In this document: positions 1 to 8,910 of the stretch, piece after piece | How positions within the stretch are numbered: the stretch's first letter is position 1 | Layout: every line of letters begins with the position of its first letter | DNA from: Acidobacteriota bacterium | Lineage (GTDB): Bacteria > Acidobacteriota > UBA6911 | DNA length: 64,000 nt | Direction: 5' to 3' | NCBI GenBank assembly: GCA_012719355.1 | Contig: JAAYAM010000100.1 | Coordinates: 1-64,000, forward strand | The notes under the pieces: generated by a model | Seen by the model: the letters and a program-made list of their open reading frames with translations, nothing else | What the model was told of the DNA's origin: nothing | Databases searched by the model: none | Position numbers and translations under genes: made by a program

Positions 1-2
1 AG

Positions 3-464
3 AGGAGCGTGCTTGAGGGGAAGGGTGCGAAAGGGATTGAGGACACCAGGAGTTTCCATTCCGGAGTCGAATGCGTTTCGTGTCACATGAGTGAAGGCAA
101 CCACCTGATGAAAGTGATCAGGCCGGACGATCCGGAGTTGTCGGAAAAGCGCATCGATACCTGTACAGCATGTCACAAGGACAATAATCGGGAAGCACGC
201 GCCGAGCAGATACAAGAGTGGCAGAGGTGGTACAGGAAGGCGATGGATCCGGTGCAGGCCGATCTGAAAGCAATCGAAACCGCGCTCAAGCAGAACCCGG
301 ATATCCTGAACGCCGAACTGAAGGCGAAGTTGAACGACGTGAAGGCCAATATCGCCATAATAATCTCGGACCGATCCGAAGGAGCTCACAATCTCGACTT
401 TGCTCTCGAGATCATGTCCCTTGCGGCGGCTGACTTGAAGGAAATCCAGGCTGCCATGAAATAA
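3..464 (+). CDS. Multiheme cytochrome c, C-terminal fragment (5' end outside window)
   Basis: Two CxxCH haem motifs (CVSCH, CTACH). The frame is open to the left edge of the window and the helical C-terminal part resembles NrfA-like/multihaem cytochromes. Confidence 0.7.
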   Translation, partial: RSVLEGKGAKGIEDTRSFHSGVECVSCHMSEGNHLMKVIRPDDPELSEKRIDTCTACHKDNNREARAEQIQEWQRWYRKAMDPVQADLKAIETALKQNPDILNAELKAKLNDVKANIAIIISDRSEGAHNLDFALEIMSLAAADLKEIQAAMK

Positions 465-539
465 TTCATGCCGGCCGCAGGGGCAGCCGGCTTCCGGGTC
501 GTCAGTCCCTGCTCATTCCCATCTCTGCCCGCAGCCGCC

Positions 540-1670
540 TTACTGCTTTTCCTGGATCTTCGAGCTGTGCCGCAGTATCACTGAAAACAGATCCCGGACG
601 AACTCTTCCGGCAGCCCAAGCGACTTACCCCATTCGTCGCGCTGGAGCATCATTCTTTTCTCCCGATCGGGATCGACGACCGGGGCGGCCTGGTTTGCTT
701 TCAGCTTTCCAATCCTGCGTACAACCTCGATCCGGTGTCCGAGCGCCGACAGTATCTGTTTGTCATAGCGGTCTATCATGCTGCGCAGATCGTGCTTGCG
801 CGGCCTGGCAGAGCTCTCCGGTCCCATTTTGCGCCGTTGTTTTGCCGCCTGCTCCCAGGCAACCGCGGTCGATTCGTCCGATATCCTGCTCTTAAGGTTG
901 GAAAGAGTTGCGCTGAAGCGATCGACGGCGTTCCCGACCGCTTCCTTGTTGGTCTCCAGAATTCCTTTCCAAATCCAGTAGTCTGAAGCCGCCAGGCGGG
1001 TCATTTCCAGAAATCCTCGCCCCGCGATCTTGTCGAGCATGGCATGCTCCGCATCGCCTGCCAGGGCCGTCTGCATGAGGGCGACGGCGACCAGTTGAGG
1101 AAGGTGGCTGACCAACGCCATGATACCGTCATGCTCTTCGGGATCCAGCGTTATCGGAACCGCCAGGAGGGTCTCCACAAGGTCCATAAGTGACAGCAGT
1201 GCGCCACGAGGTGTGTCCGGGTAAGGGCACAGGATATATACCCTGTCGCTGAACAGGAGCGGTTCAGCGGCTTCGACGCCGGAACGCTCTGATCCCGCCA
1301 TTGGATGCCCGCCGATGAAGTGAGCTCCGGGTGGCATGAGAGATTGTGCTTCCGACATGATGTTCCTCTTGGTGCTGCCGACGTCGGTCACCACGGTGTT
1401 CGGACGCACAAAAGGGCGGATCAGCCTGATAGTGTCCAGAATTGACTGGACGGGAGTCGACACGATGACAAAGGAGCTGTCGGGAACGTACATGCTCAGC
1501 TCGTCCATGGTCCCGATCTGGTCGGAAATCCCGGCTTCGCGCATCGCGGGAAGACGCTCCTTGAGATCAAGACACGCGATGGAGTATTCGGGCTTTCTTC
1601 TCTTGAGGGCAAGCGCCATCGAGCCGCCGATCAGCCCGCATCCGATTATCGTGATCTTTATATTGTCCAT
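540..1670 (-). CDS. tyrA: Bifunctional prephenate dehydrogenase (N-terminal) / chorismate mutase (C-terminal)
   Basis: N-terminal IIGCGLIGGSMALALKR Rossmann motif and IGGHPMAGSE. C-terminal AroQ-type helix (LRSMIDRYDKQILSALGHRIEVVRRIGKLK). Confidence 0.9.
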   Translation of the reverse strand: MDNIKITIIGCGLIGGSMALALKRRKPEYSIACLDLKERLPAMREAGISDQIGTMDELSMYVPDSSFVIVSTPVQSILDTIRLIRPFVRPNTVVTDVGSTKRNIMSEAQSLMPPGAHFIGGHPMAGSERSGVEAAEPLLFSDRVYILCPYPDTPRGALLSLMDLVETLLAVPITLDPEEHDGIMALVSHLPQLVAVALMQTALAGDAEHAMLDKIAGRGFLEMTRLAASDYWIWKGILETNKEAVGNAVDRFSATLSNLKSRISDESTAVAWEQAAKQRRKMGPESSARPRKHDLRSMIDRYDKQILSALGHRIEVVRRIGKLKANQAAPVVDPDREKRMMLQRDEWGKSLGLPEEFVRDLFSVILRHSSKIQEKQ

Positions 1671-1673
1671 CTT

Positions 1674-2702
1674 TTACTTCGCCTTTCCCAAACGACGGCC
1701 TATTGTAGTCGCAATAATCCGGCAACGGTTCATGAGAAGACCAAATTCCTCAAACGTGAGTGACTGCGGTCCGTCCGAGAGAGCCTTGTCAGGGTTGGGA
1801 TGGATTTCCACCATGATTCCGTCCGCGCCCGCCGCAACTGCCGCCCTGGCCATCGGTGCCACGAACCGCCGTGTCCCCACTCCATGGCTTGGGTCCACGA
1901 TAATCGGCAGGTGCGACAGGTGCTTTATCACCGGGACCGCGGAGATATCGAGCGTATTGCGCGTGGCATTCTCAAACGTCCTGATCCCGCGCTCGCAAAG
2001 GATGACGTCCGGGTTTCCTTCAGTCAGAATATACTCGGCGCTCATCAGCCATTCCTGGATTGTCGCGGACATTCCGCGTTTTAGAAGGATCGGTTTGTTC
2101 ACCTGTCCGAGTGCAGTCAGGAGGGGATAGTTCTGCATGTTACGGGCGCCCACTTGCAACAGGTCCGCATATTGGGCCACGGCGTCGATCTGTTCAATTG
2201 ACATTACCTCGGTCACGACCGACAGGCCTCGCTTGTCGGCGGCCTTTCGCAGCAGCTTCAACCCCTCTATTCCAAGACCCTGATATGAGTAGGGGGATGA
2301 GCGGGGTTTGAATGCGCCGCCCCGGAGCAGCTGTGCGCCCGCGGAAGCGACCATTTCGGCGCTGGCCTCAATCTGCTCCTCGTTTTCTACCGCGCAGGGG
2401 CCCGCCATAACCGTGACCTCTCGTCCACCCACGAGGCTGATCTCTCCCACCCGGACTATGCTGTCTTCGGGGTGAAACTCCCGGCTTGCCAACTTGTAAG
2501 GTGTCGACACCATCACCACGTCGCGGATTCCCGGCATCATCGATACCGCGGCGATGTCCAACCGGTTCCGGTCGCCGACAACTCCTATGATTGTGTGTTC
2601 CACTCCGTCCGACCTGTGCACATCCAGGCCGGCTTCGCGGATCTTCTGTTGCACCGCGTTGATCTGCGCTTCGGTTGCTTTAGCTTCACATACGATGATC
2701 AT
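1674..2702 (-). CDS. aroF: 3-deoxy-7-phosphoheptulonate (DAHP) synthase with N-terminal ferredoxin-like regulatory domain
   Basis: [14 protein letters not shown]-terminus; [38 protein letters not shown]. The start is placed at the internal ATG (2702) rather than the GTG at 2732, because family members begin with M-I-[IV]. Confidence 0.9.
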   Translation of the reverse strand: MIIVCEAKATEAQINAVQQKIREAGLDVHRSDGVEHTIIGVVGDRNRLDIAAVSMMPGIRDVVMVSTPYKLASREFHPEDSIVRVGEISLVGGREVTVMAGPCAVENEEQIEASAEMVASAGAQLLRGGAFKPRSSPYSYQGLGIEGLKLLRKAADKRGLSVVTEVMSIEQIDAVAQYADLLQVGARNMQNYPLLTALGQVNKPILLKRGMSATIQEWLMSAEYILTEGNPDVILCERGIRTFENATRNTLDISAVPVIKHLSHLPIIVDPSHGVGTRRFVAPMARAAVAAGADGIMVEIHPNPDKALSDGPQSLTFEEFGLLMNRCRIIATTIGRRLGKAK

Positions 2703-2724
2703 GGAGAACCTCTCTAAACGCGAA

Positions 2725-2752
2725 CGGCCCACCGGGTCATCCTGGTGGGCCG
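2725..2752 (-). terminator. Candidate transcription attenuator hairpin upstream of DAHP synthase
   Basis: Perfect 9-bp stem CGGCCCACC/GGTGGGCCG with a 10-nt loop. It lies between the leader ORF and the aroF RBS. The following T-tract is weak (TTCGCGTTT). Confidence 0.6.
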
Positions 2753-2795
2753 CATTATTCTTTCTGATTCCACGAAGAAAGGGAAACGCAGGCCC

Positions 2796-2846
2796 TCAGG
2801 GGTCCGTCGCGTATGAGCTAAAGCAGTAATAGAAGCGTCTGCTCAT
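2796..2846 (-). CDS. Aromatic amino-acid leader peptide MSRRFYYCFSSYATDP
   Basis: ATG AGC AGA CGC TTC TAT TAC TGC TTT AGC TCA TAC GCG ACG GAC CCC TGA, preceded by purine-rich GGAAGGAAGAGAAAG. 5 of 16 residues are Phe/Tyr and it lies directly upstream of DAHP synthase-tyrA. Confidence 0.75.
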   Translation of the reverse strand: MSRRFYYCFSSYATDP

Positions 2847-3057
2847 CTTTCTCTTCCTTCCGCTGACAATAGTAGCAGAATTTCCACTCGGCAGTATTCG
2901 AAATTCTTCGAGGCAGATTGCGCGCATTTAGCCACAGGTCCGGCATGCGACATGGTTTTGCAGCAATTATCCCTTCGTGATAATCATACCTTGTGGGAGG
3001 ATATATGGGCGAATCGGGCAGTCGAATGCTGAGAGGACGGGTTTATAAGATGAGCCC

Positions 3058-3711
3058 TTGTTAATGGAGACTGGAAACGTGATTGTCAGGCAAATGGAAG
3101 TTGGAAATTTCAACATATTCAGTTACCTGGTGGCCGACGAGCGGTTCAGGGAAGGGTTGTTCATAGATCCGGCGGCTGAACCTGACCTTCTTCTGAAAGA
3201 AGCGGCCGATCATGAGCTGTCGATAAAATATATCGTGAACACTCATTCCCATATTGATCATGTGATGGGTAATAGTGAGATGGTGCGGAGGACCGGAGCG
3301 AAAATTGTCATTCACGAAGCCGACGCGCCGGGTCTTCTCGACACTCCCAGGAACCTGCTGGAAATGTTCGGAGCGGTGCCTTCGCCCATGGCGGACATTC
3401 TGGTGTCCGACGGTCAGGAAATACGGGTTGGAGATGTCTCGCTGCGTGTGATCCATACGCCGGGCCACACTCCGGGAGGCATGTGTCTTTATCTTGAAGG
3501 AATGGTCTTTACCGGAGACACGCTCTTTGTCGGCTCAATTGGAAGGACTGATTTCCCGGGTTGCTCGTACGAGGATCTGGAACGATCGATAAGGACGAGA
3601 CTCTATACGCTTCCCGGAGAGACTATCGTGTATCCGGGACATAATTACGGGTCGTCTCCGTCATCCACCATTCAGCAGGAGCGCCGCACCAACGCTTTCA
3701 TCCGCGATTAG
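3058..3711 (+). CDS. MBL-fold metallo-hydrolase (glyoxalase II-like)
   Basis: THSHIDHVMGN, HTPGHTPGG, FTGDTLF, PGHNYG motifs. Confidence 0.85.
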   Translation: MLMETGNVIVRQMEVGNFNIFSYLVADERFREGLFIDPAAEPDLLLKEAADHELSIKYIVNTHSHIDHVMGNSEMVRRTGAKIVIHEADAPGLLDTPRNLLEMFGAVPSPMADILVSDGQEIRVGDVSLRVIHTPGHTPGGMCLYLEGMVFTGDTLFVGSIGRTDFPGCSYEDLERSIRTRLYTLPGETIVYPGHNYGSSPSSTIQQERRTNAFIRD

Positions 3712-3713
3712 CG

Positions 3714-4370
3714 CTAACCGGAGCCGGTCTTCTCCACGGCTTCCAGTATCGTGCTTAACAGCATAGACTCGGGCCCGGATCCTTCGATCACATACTCCTC
3801 GTTGATGACGGTTTTCGGCACGCCGCGAACGGAGTATTTCTGTGCGAGGTGAGGGAATTCCGATATCTCGACGGCATCGGCGGTGATGAGAGAGTTTTCC
3901 ATGGCAGCCTGGTGAGCCAGCCGCACCGCAGCCGGGCAGTACGGTCAGGTAGGAGTCGTGAACACCTGCAGGTGTACAGGAACCTTGATATCCTGCAAGG
4001 CCTTCCTGGTTTCATCCGAAAGGCCGGACTCATTCCTCGACACCATCAAAATCGCGTCGAGGAGGGAAGAGAATTCGTAGCCTGCCGGTATACCGTAAAA
4101 CCGTATCCCGGAGGCACCGCCGTTCGAGACCACGGTTGCCGGGATTTTGTCGATCCTGTAGCTCCTGACCTGTTCCTGGTCGGTCTTGAAGTCGTAAACC
4201 TCAATTCTGATTTTTTCCTCAATTGACGAGAGCTCCTCAAGCAGCTCCCGCGTTTCACGGCAGAAATCACATTCAACATCCTGGGTGAAATAGCTGAGGG
4301 TCACGTCGGAACGCATGTCCCTGAGCCGCTCCTTCACGGCAGGTCTATCAGCATCTTTGATGAAGCTCAT
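3714..4370 (-). CDS. Candidate selenoprotein: protein disulfide oxidoreductase (PDO/glutaredoxin-like), UGA at codon 142 read as Sec in a U-P-Y-C active site
   Basis: ORFs 3945..4370 and 3714..3926 are in the same frame, separated by one TGA plus codons P-Y-C-P-A-A. The N-terminal Trx domain carries CDFC; the C-terminal domain reads VHLQVFTTPT(TGA)PYCPAAVRLAHQAA, where PDO homologues have TPTCPYCP. Confidence 0.8.
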
Positions 4371-4461
4371 GATGTCTCTCCCGGGGGGAAGAGTTCAGTT
4401 GTCCCGCTACCTTTCGATCAATTCTACTCTGAGGATCCCCCGGTTTGAAGATCCGCGACCG

Positions 4462-6468
4462 TCAGCTCTGATAGAGACGACGCATCAGCTCCGCGAATTG
4501 TGGGAAGTGCAGCGCCTGTGGACCGTCGCTCAATGCTTCTTCCGGTTCAGGATGGATTTCGATGATGAGGCCATGCGGACCGACCGCATGCGCCGCCAGC
4601 GCCAACGGCACCACCAGCTCTCTCCGGCCTGCGGCATGTGATGGATCGACCACTATTGGAAGATGCGTCAAACTTCTGAGGATCGGGATGGATCCAAGGT
4701 CGAGCGTGTTGCGGGTTGCAGTCTCGAAGGTTCTGATGCCGCGCTCGCAAAGGATGACCTGGTGATTGCCATGCGCGAGAATGTACTCGGCAGCGTTCAG
4801 GAATTCCTCCATTGTCGACATCATGCCGCGCTTCAGGAGAATCGGGCGATTCGAACGTCCGGCTTCGTTCAGAAGGCTGAAATTTTGCATATTGCGCGCC
4901 CCGATCTGTAGGACGTCGGCATAGCGTGACACGGGTTCCACATCCGCTGGAGACAGGACTTCAGTGACTATGGGCAGGTCATATTCTCTCCCGGCTTCGG
5001 CCAGCATTTCCAGGCCTTCAAATCCCAGGCCCTGGAAGCTGTAGGGAGATGTCCTGGGTTTGAAGCAGCCTCCACGCAACAACTGACCACCGTGTTCCCG
5101 CACGTACCTTGCGCATTTGTGGATCTGTTCCCGCGACTCGACCGCGCAGGGACCGGCGATGACGACAAATCCTGGACCGCCTATCCTGACTCCTCGTACC
5201 GAGATGATCGTATCATCAGCCCTGTGCATGCGGCTCGCCAGCCTGTAGCTCACCTTCTCCTTCTTCTTCTCGCCGGGTTCGGATGTGGCCGGATCACTCT
5301 CCGGCATTCCACCTGCGAGGATCTCGACTTTGGGTGCAGTCCTGGCGCGGTGCTGCATCGGGTAGCATCCCAGGACTTTCAGTGATGTGGTTGCGGACCT
5401 CAGCTTTTCGAGCGCCTCTGATACCGTCGGATCCGCGATGTTCCCCTCGAAATCAAGGTAGAAGAGGTACTGAAACGGCATGCCGGGAATGGGCCGGCTT
5501 TCGAGCTTCGACAGGTTTATCCTGTACTGGTGCAGGAGGGCCAGCGCTTTGAGCAGGGAGCCTTCCTCGTGAGGTGTGGCCATTATCAGCGAAGTCTTGC
5601 ACGGAATGCGAAGGTCGATAGTCGCCGGTTTCTTTGCAAGAACGAGAAAGCGCGTGAAGTTGTTCTGCTGATCCTCTATGTTCCGCCGCAGTACCTTCAA
5701 ACCATACAGCCTGCCGGCGTCTTCCCCGGCTATTGCCGCTGTGGACGGGTCTCCTTCATCCCGGACCTTCTTGACCGCCATCGCCGAATCGGGGCAGGTA
5801 AGGGTCTGGCAGTTCGGAAGCTTCGAGACGAATTTCATGCACTCGGTCAGCGCCTGCGGGTGGGCGCAGATCCGACGAATACTGCTTATCGGTATATCGT
5901 CGAGTGCGAGAAGACTCAGCTCGATCCGCAGCACTTCCTCTCCCACGATGGACAGCTGTGCACAGGAGAGAAGATCGTAGACCTCGTTGATGCTGCCGGC
6001 AGTGGTATTCTCGACCGGGAGGATGCCATAGTCCGCTTCTTCATTTTCAACTGCATCAACAATCCCCTCCATCGTGTCGGATCCGACGAACACCGTCTGA
6101 TCTATGAAAGGAGCAAAAAACTTCTGTCCGGCCAACTGGCTGTAAGCCCCTTCAATGCCCAGAAAAACCACACGCTTGATGCCGGATTTGTCGTAGTCGA
6201 GAAGGTGGAGTTGCTGAGACCGGATCGAGTCGTCGATGATTTCATGAAAAACCCTTGTGACCAGGTGCGCGTCCAGTCCGACGCCACGCCCCATCGAAAT
6301 GAGGTGCTCCAGCACCTGCTCCTCCCTGAGTTCATCGCGGAGCGGGGTCCCAAGCTCGGACTTGGTTCTGATTATCTGCTCTGCAAGTTTACGCCTGGCG
6401 GCGAGAGCCTCGATAATTCGCTGGTCCACCGAGTTGATTTCATCCCTGATCTTCTCCAGGTCTTCCAT
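4462..6468 (-). CDS. pheA: Chorismate mutase / prephenate dehydratase / ACT / DAHP synthase fusion
   Basis: N-terminal AroQ CM ([28 protein letters not shown]), then PDT ([14 protein letters not shown]...[15 protein letters not shown]), ACT ([20 protein letters not shown]), and C-terminal DAHPS ([37 protein letters not shown]). Confidence 0.92.
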   Translation of the reverse strand: MEDLEKIRDEINSVDQRIIEALAARRKLAEQIIRTKSELGTPLRDELREEQVLEHLISMGRGVGLDAHLVTRVFHEIIDDSIRSQQLHLLDYDKSGIKRVVFLGIEGAYSQLAGQKFFAPFIDQTVFVGSDTMEGIVDAVENEEADYGILPVENTTAGSINEVYDLLSCAQLSIVGEEVLRIELSLLALDDIPISSIRRICAHPQALTECMKFVSKLPNCQTLTCPDSAMAVKKVRDEGDPSTAAIAGEDAGRLYGLKVLRRNIEDQQNNFTRFLVLAKKPATIDLRIPCKTSLIMATPHEEGSLLKALALLHQYRINLSKLESRPIPGMPFQYLFYLDFEGNIADPTVSEALEKLRSATTSLKVLGCYPMQHRARTAPKVEILAGGMPESDPATSEPGEKKKEKVSYRLASRMHRADDTIISVRGVRIGGPGFVVIAGPCAVESREQIHKCARYVREHGGQLLRGGCFKPRTSPYSFQGLGFEGLEMLAEAGREYDLPIVTEVLSPADVEPVSRYADVLQIGARNMQNFSLLNEAGRSNRPILLKRGMMSTMEEFLNAAEYILAHGNHQVILCERGIRTFETATRNTLDLGSIPILRSLTHLPIVVDPSHAAGRRELVVPLALAAHAVGPHGLIIEIHPEPEEALSDGPQALHFPQFAELMRRLYQS

Positions 6469-6649
6469 GCCTATCTCCCTTTTTACAGATCCTAATGAAA
6501 ATACAATTGTCCCACAGTTGCCCCGAGTCTAGAATAGCGGCTGTGGATAAACTCCTGGTCTCCGCGCCTTGGCAGGGGAGAGGGCGCCCTTGCTGAAAGT
6601 GGCTGTGTTTCGACTCTGATCATAAAACCCCGTTCAGGTTGTACATGCT

Positions 6650-8062
6650 GTGAAACCGGAATCGCCCGATATGCCTGACCCACTTACGAGAACAGGCGGG
6701 AACCCTTCTCCCGGGGCGAAGTCTGCGCTGACGCTACTCCTCCTGATCAATCTGTTCAACTACATTGACCGGCAGGTTCTTGCCGCAGTGATCGGTCCGA
6801 TAAAGAAGACCTTTTTCAATTACGAAGGCGGTGCGGCGCTTACCGGCAATCACTACCTTGATTCTGCAATAGAGTGGTTTCAGATGCGTCTTGGATTCAA
6901 ACCTGAAGACGCCCTCCTTGGTCTGCTCGGTACTGCATTCATGCTGATGTACATGATAGGGGCGCCCGTATTTGCGCGCGTCGCCGAAAAGAAATCGAGA
7001 TGGTTCATCGTCGGCGCGGGGGTGATTCTCTGGAGCCTGGCGAGCGGAGCATCCGGGCTTGCCGGCACCTTTGTGGTCCTTCTTCTCACCCGTTGTTTCG
7101 TGGGGATAGGTGAAGCGGCATACGGACCGGTAGCCCCCGATATGATTTCGGACCTGTATCCGATCAGAACCAGGGGGCGCGTCCTCGCCTGGTTCTACAT
7201 CGCTATTCCGGTCGGAAGCGCACTCGGTTATGTTCTGGGCGGGCTGGTGGCGAACTCCAACATCGGGGGCTGGGCCGCCGGCTGGTCGGGGATCGAATTC
7301 GAGAGCTGGCGCTGGGCTTTTTTCATTGTGACACTTCCCGGAATTGTGCTGGGGCTGCAGAGCTTTTTCATGCGAGAGCCTCCCCGCGAGAAGACACCCA
7401 AAGTGACACGCCTCTCTGCGGCGACATGGCGCAAGTATGGAGTTCTGATGCGCACGCCCTCCTATGTCCTGTGCACTCTCGGGATGACTGCTATGACTTT
7501 TGCCATCGGCGGCATCGCTTTCTGGATGCCCTACTATCTGGAAAGCCGGCCCGGCGCTCCGCCCAATTCGACCATTGTCTTCGGCGGCATCACCGCAGTC
7601 GCGGGACTCTCGGCTACACTGCTTGGAGGAATAGCCGGAGACAAACTGCGTGAACGCTTCCCCGGGTCCTATTTTCTCGTTTCGGGCGCCGCAATGATCG
7701 TCGGCTTCCCGCTATTCCTGGCTGCCCTGCATGCTCCCTTCCCGTGGCTGATCTGGGTCTTCATCTTTCTCGCCTGCTTCTGTCTTTTCTTCAATACCGG
7801 GCCGACCAATACGATTCTGGCAAACGTCAGTCATCCTTCAATGCGCGCAGTGGCTTTTGCACTGAATATTTTCGTGATACATGCCTTCGGGGATGTCATC
7901 TCTCCCGTCGTCATAGGACTTCTGAACGACTTGCTGGACGACATGAATAAGTCATTTCTGATTGTCGGCCTTATGTTTCTTGTTGCCGGTGTTCTGTGGC
8001 TCGTGGGAGCACGCTATCTCAAGCGGGACACCGAACAGGCCCCGTTACGCCTGGCTGACTAG
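6650..8062 (+). CDS. MFS transporter (spinster/sugar-phosphate-like)
   Basis: LLLINLFNYIDRQVLAAVIGPIK N-terminus and about 12 hydrophobic segments. Confidence 0.85.
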   Translation: MKPESPDMPDPLTRTGGNPSPGAKSALTLLLLINLFNYIDRQVLAAVIGPIKKTFFNYEGGAALTGNHYLDSAIEWFQMRLGFKPEDALLGLLGTAFMLMYMIGAPVFARVAEKKSRWFIVGAGVILWSLASGASGLAGTFVVLLLTRCFVGIGEAAYGPVAPDMISDLYPIRTRGRVLAWFYIAIPVGSALGYVLGGLVANSNIGGWAAGWSGIEFESWRWAFFIVTLPGIVLGLQSFFMREPPREKTPKVTRLSAATWRKYGVLMRTPSYVLCTLGMTAMTFAIGGIAFWMPYYLESRPGAPPNSTIVFGGITAVAGLSATLLGGIAGDKLRERFPGSYFLVSGAAMIVGFPLFLAALHAPFPWLIWVFIFLACFCLFFNTGPTNTILANVSHPSMRAVAFALNIFVIHAFGDVISPVVIGLLNDLLDDMNKSFLIVGLMFLVAGVLWLVGARYLKRDTEQAPLRLAD

Positions 8063-8273
8063 TGAGTAGAACTACCCTCCCCCATATGGGTATTTCAGCG
8101 GATTCCGTCTCTGGCGGAACGATGGTTGAATAGCGGTCACAAGCTGATGTAATCGGCGGCATCAAAAGAGCCCCCCCGAGGCGTGTCCATCCCCGCCGGA
8201 TGCCAACCGTCGGCAAGAATCATTAACTCCTTTCCATTAATTCTGTATCTGGAATAGCAAGGCAGGAAGACAC

Positions 8274-8873
8274 ATGAGCGACCATCCGGAATCACCGATC
8301 AATGAAAACTCGGATTCTTTCATACCGGCCGCTTCGCCACTACCTTATCTGCAGTTCGCGTCAATTCTCCTGAAAGGATTGGAAAAGCTGGCCGAGATTC
8401 AGAAGATGACACTTGATACTTATGAAAAATACGCCCGGGAAACCGGAGATGCTGCGGCATCGATAAAACAGATTTTTCCGGTCGCACCCGTACCTTTGTT
8501 CGAGATGGCAGAAGAGGCGATCCGTGCTTTCCTTCAGATGCAGGTGAATATACTGGACCTGATGCTGAACCAGACCAGGGCACAGGTAGAGTCGATAAGG
8601 ACGAACGGAGCGCTTGATTACGAACGCAATATAGCCAGGCTGATGCGTTCGTCGGCCGACTGTCTCCTGGAAATGCAGGAAAAGGCCTTTGGATTCTTCG
8701 TGCAGCAGAATAACACGTTTGCTGCCGAGGCCACCGGTTCCGCAGTTCAGGACGGCACTGATGCAATCATACAGGCGCAGAAGAAATTCTGGGACGTTAC
8801 CTTGAAGCCGTTCAAGGCCTGGCAGGCCGAAGCGTCTCAAGCAATCGAGAACATGATGGCGGCAGGGAGGTAG
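8274..8873 (+). CDS. Phasin-like hypothetical protein
   Basis: 199 aa, strongly helical/amphipathic, no TM. Phasin-like pattern (FWDVTLKPFKAWQAEASQAIENMM). Confidence 0.5.
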   Translation: MSDHPESPINENSDSFIPAASPLPYLQFASILLKGLEKLAEIQKMTLDTYEKYARETGDAAASIKQIFPVAPVPLFEMAEEAIRAFLQMQVNILDLMLNQTRAQVESIRTNGALDYERNIARLMRSSADCLLEMQEKAFGFFVQQNNTFAAEATGSAVQDGTDAIIQAQKKFWDVTLKPFKAWQAEASQAIENMMAAGR

Positions 8874-8910
8874 TCCGCCGCCATCAGCCCTGACTGCTGT
8901 TGGTAAAAGG

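Noticed and set aside
3714-3926. 70-aa ORF as an independent gene
   Set aside because: It begins in mid-domain with an alternative start and is in frame with 3945..4370; better explained as the C-terminal part of a UGA-containing PDO.
5530-6495. 321-aa plus-strand ORF
   Set aside because: Antisense shadow of the well-supported CM-PDT-DAHPS gene; no recognisable domain.
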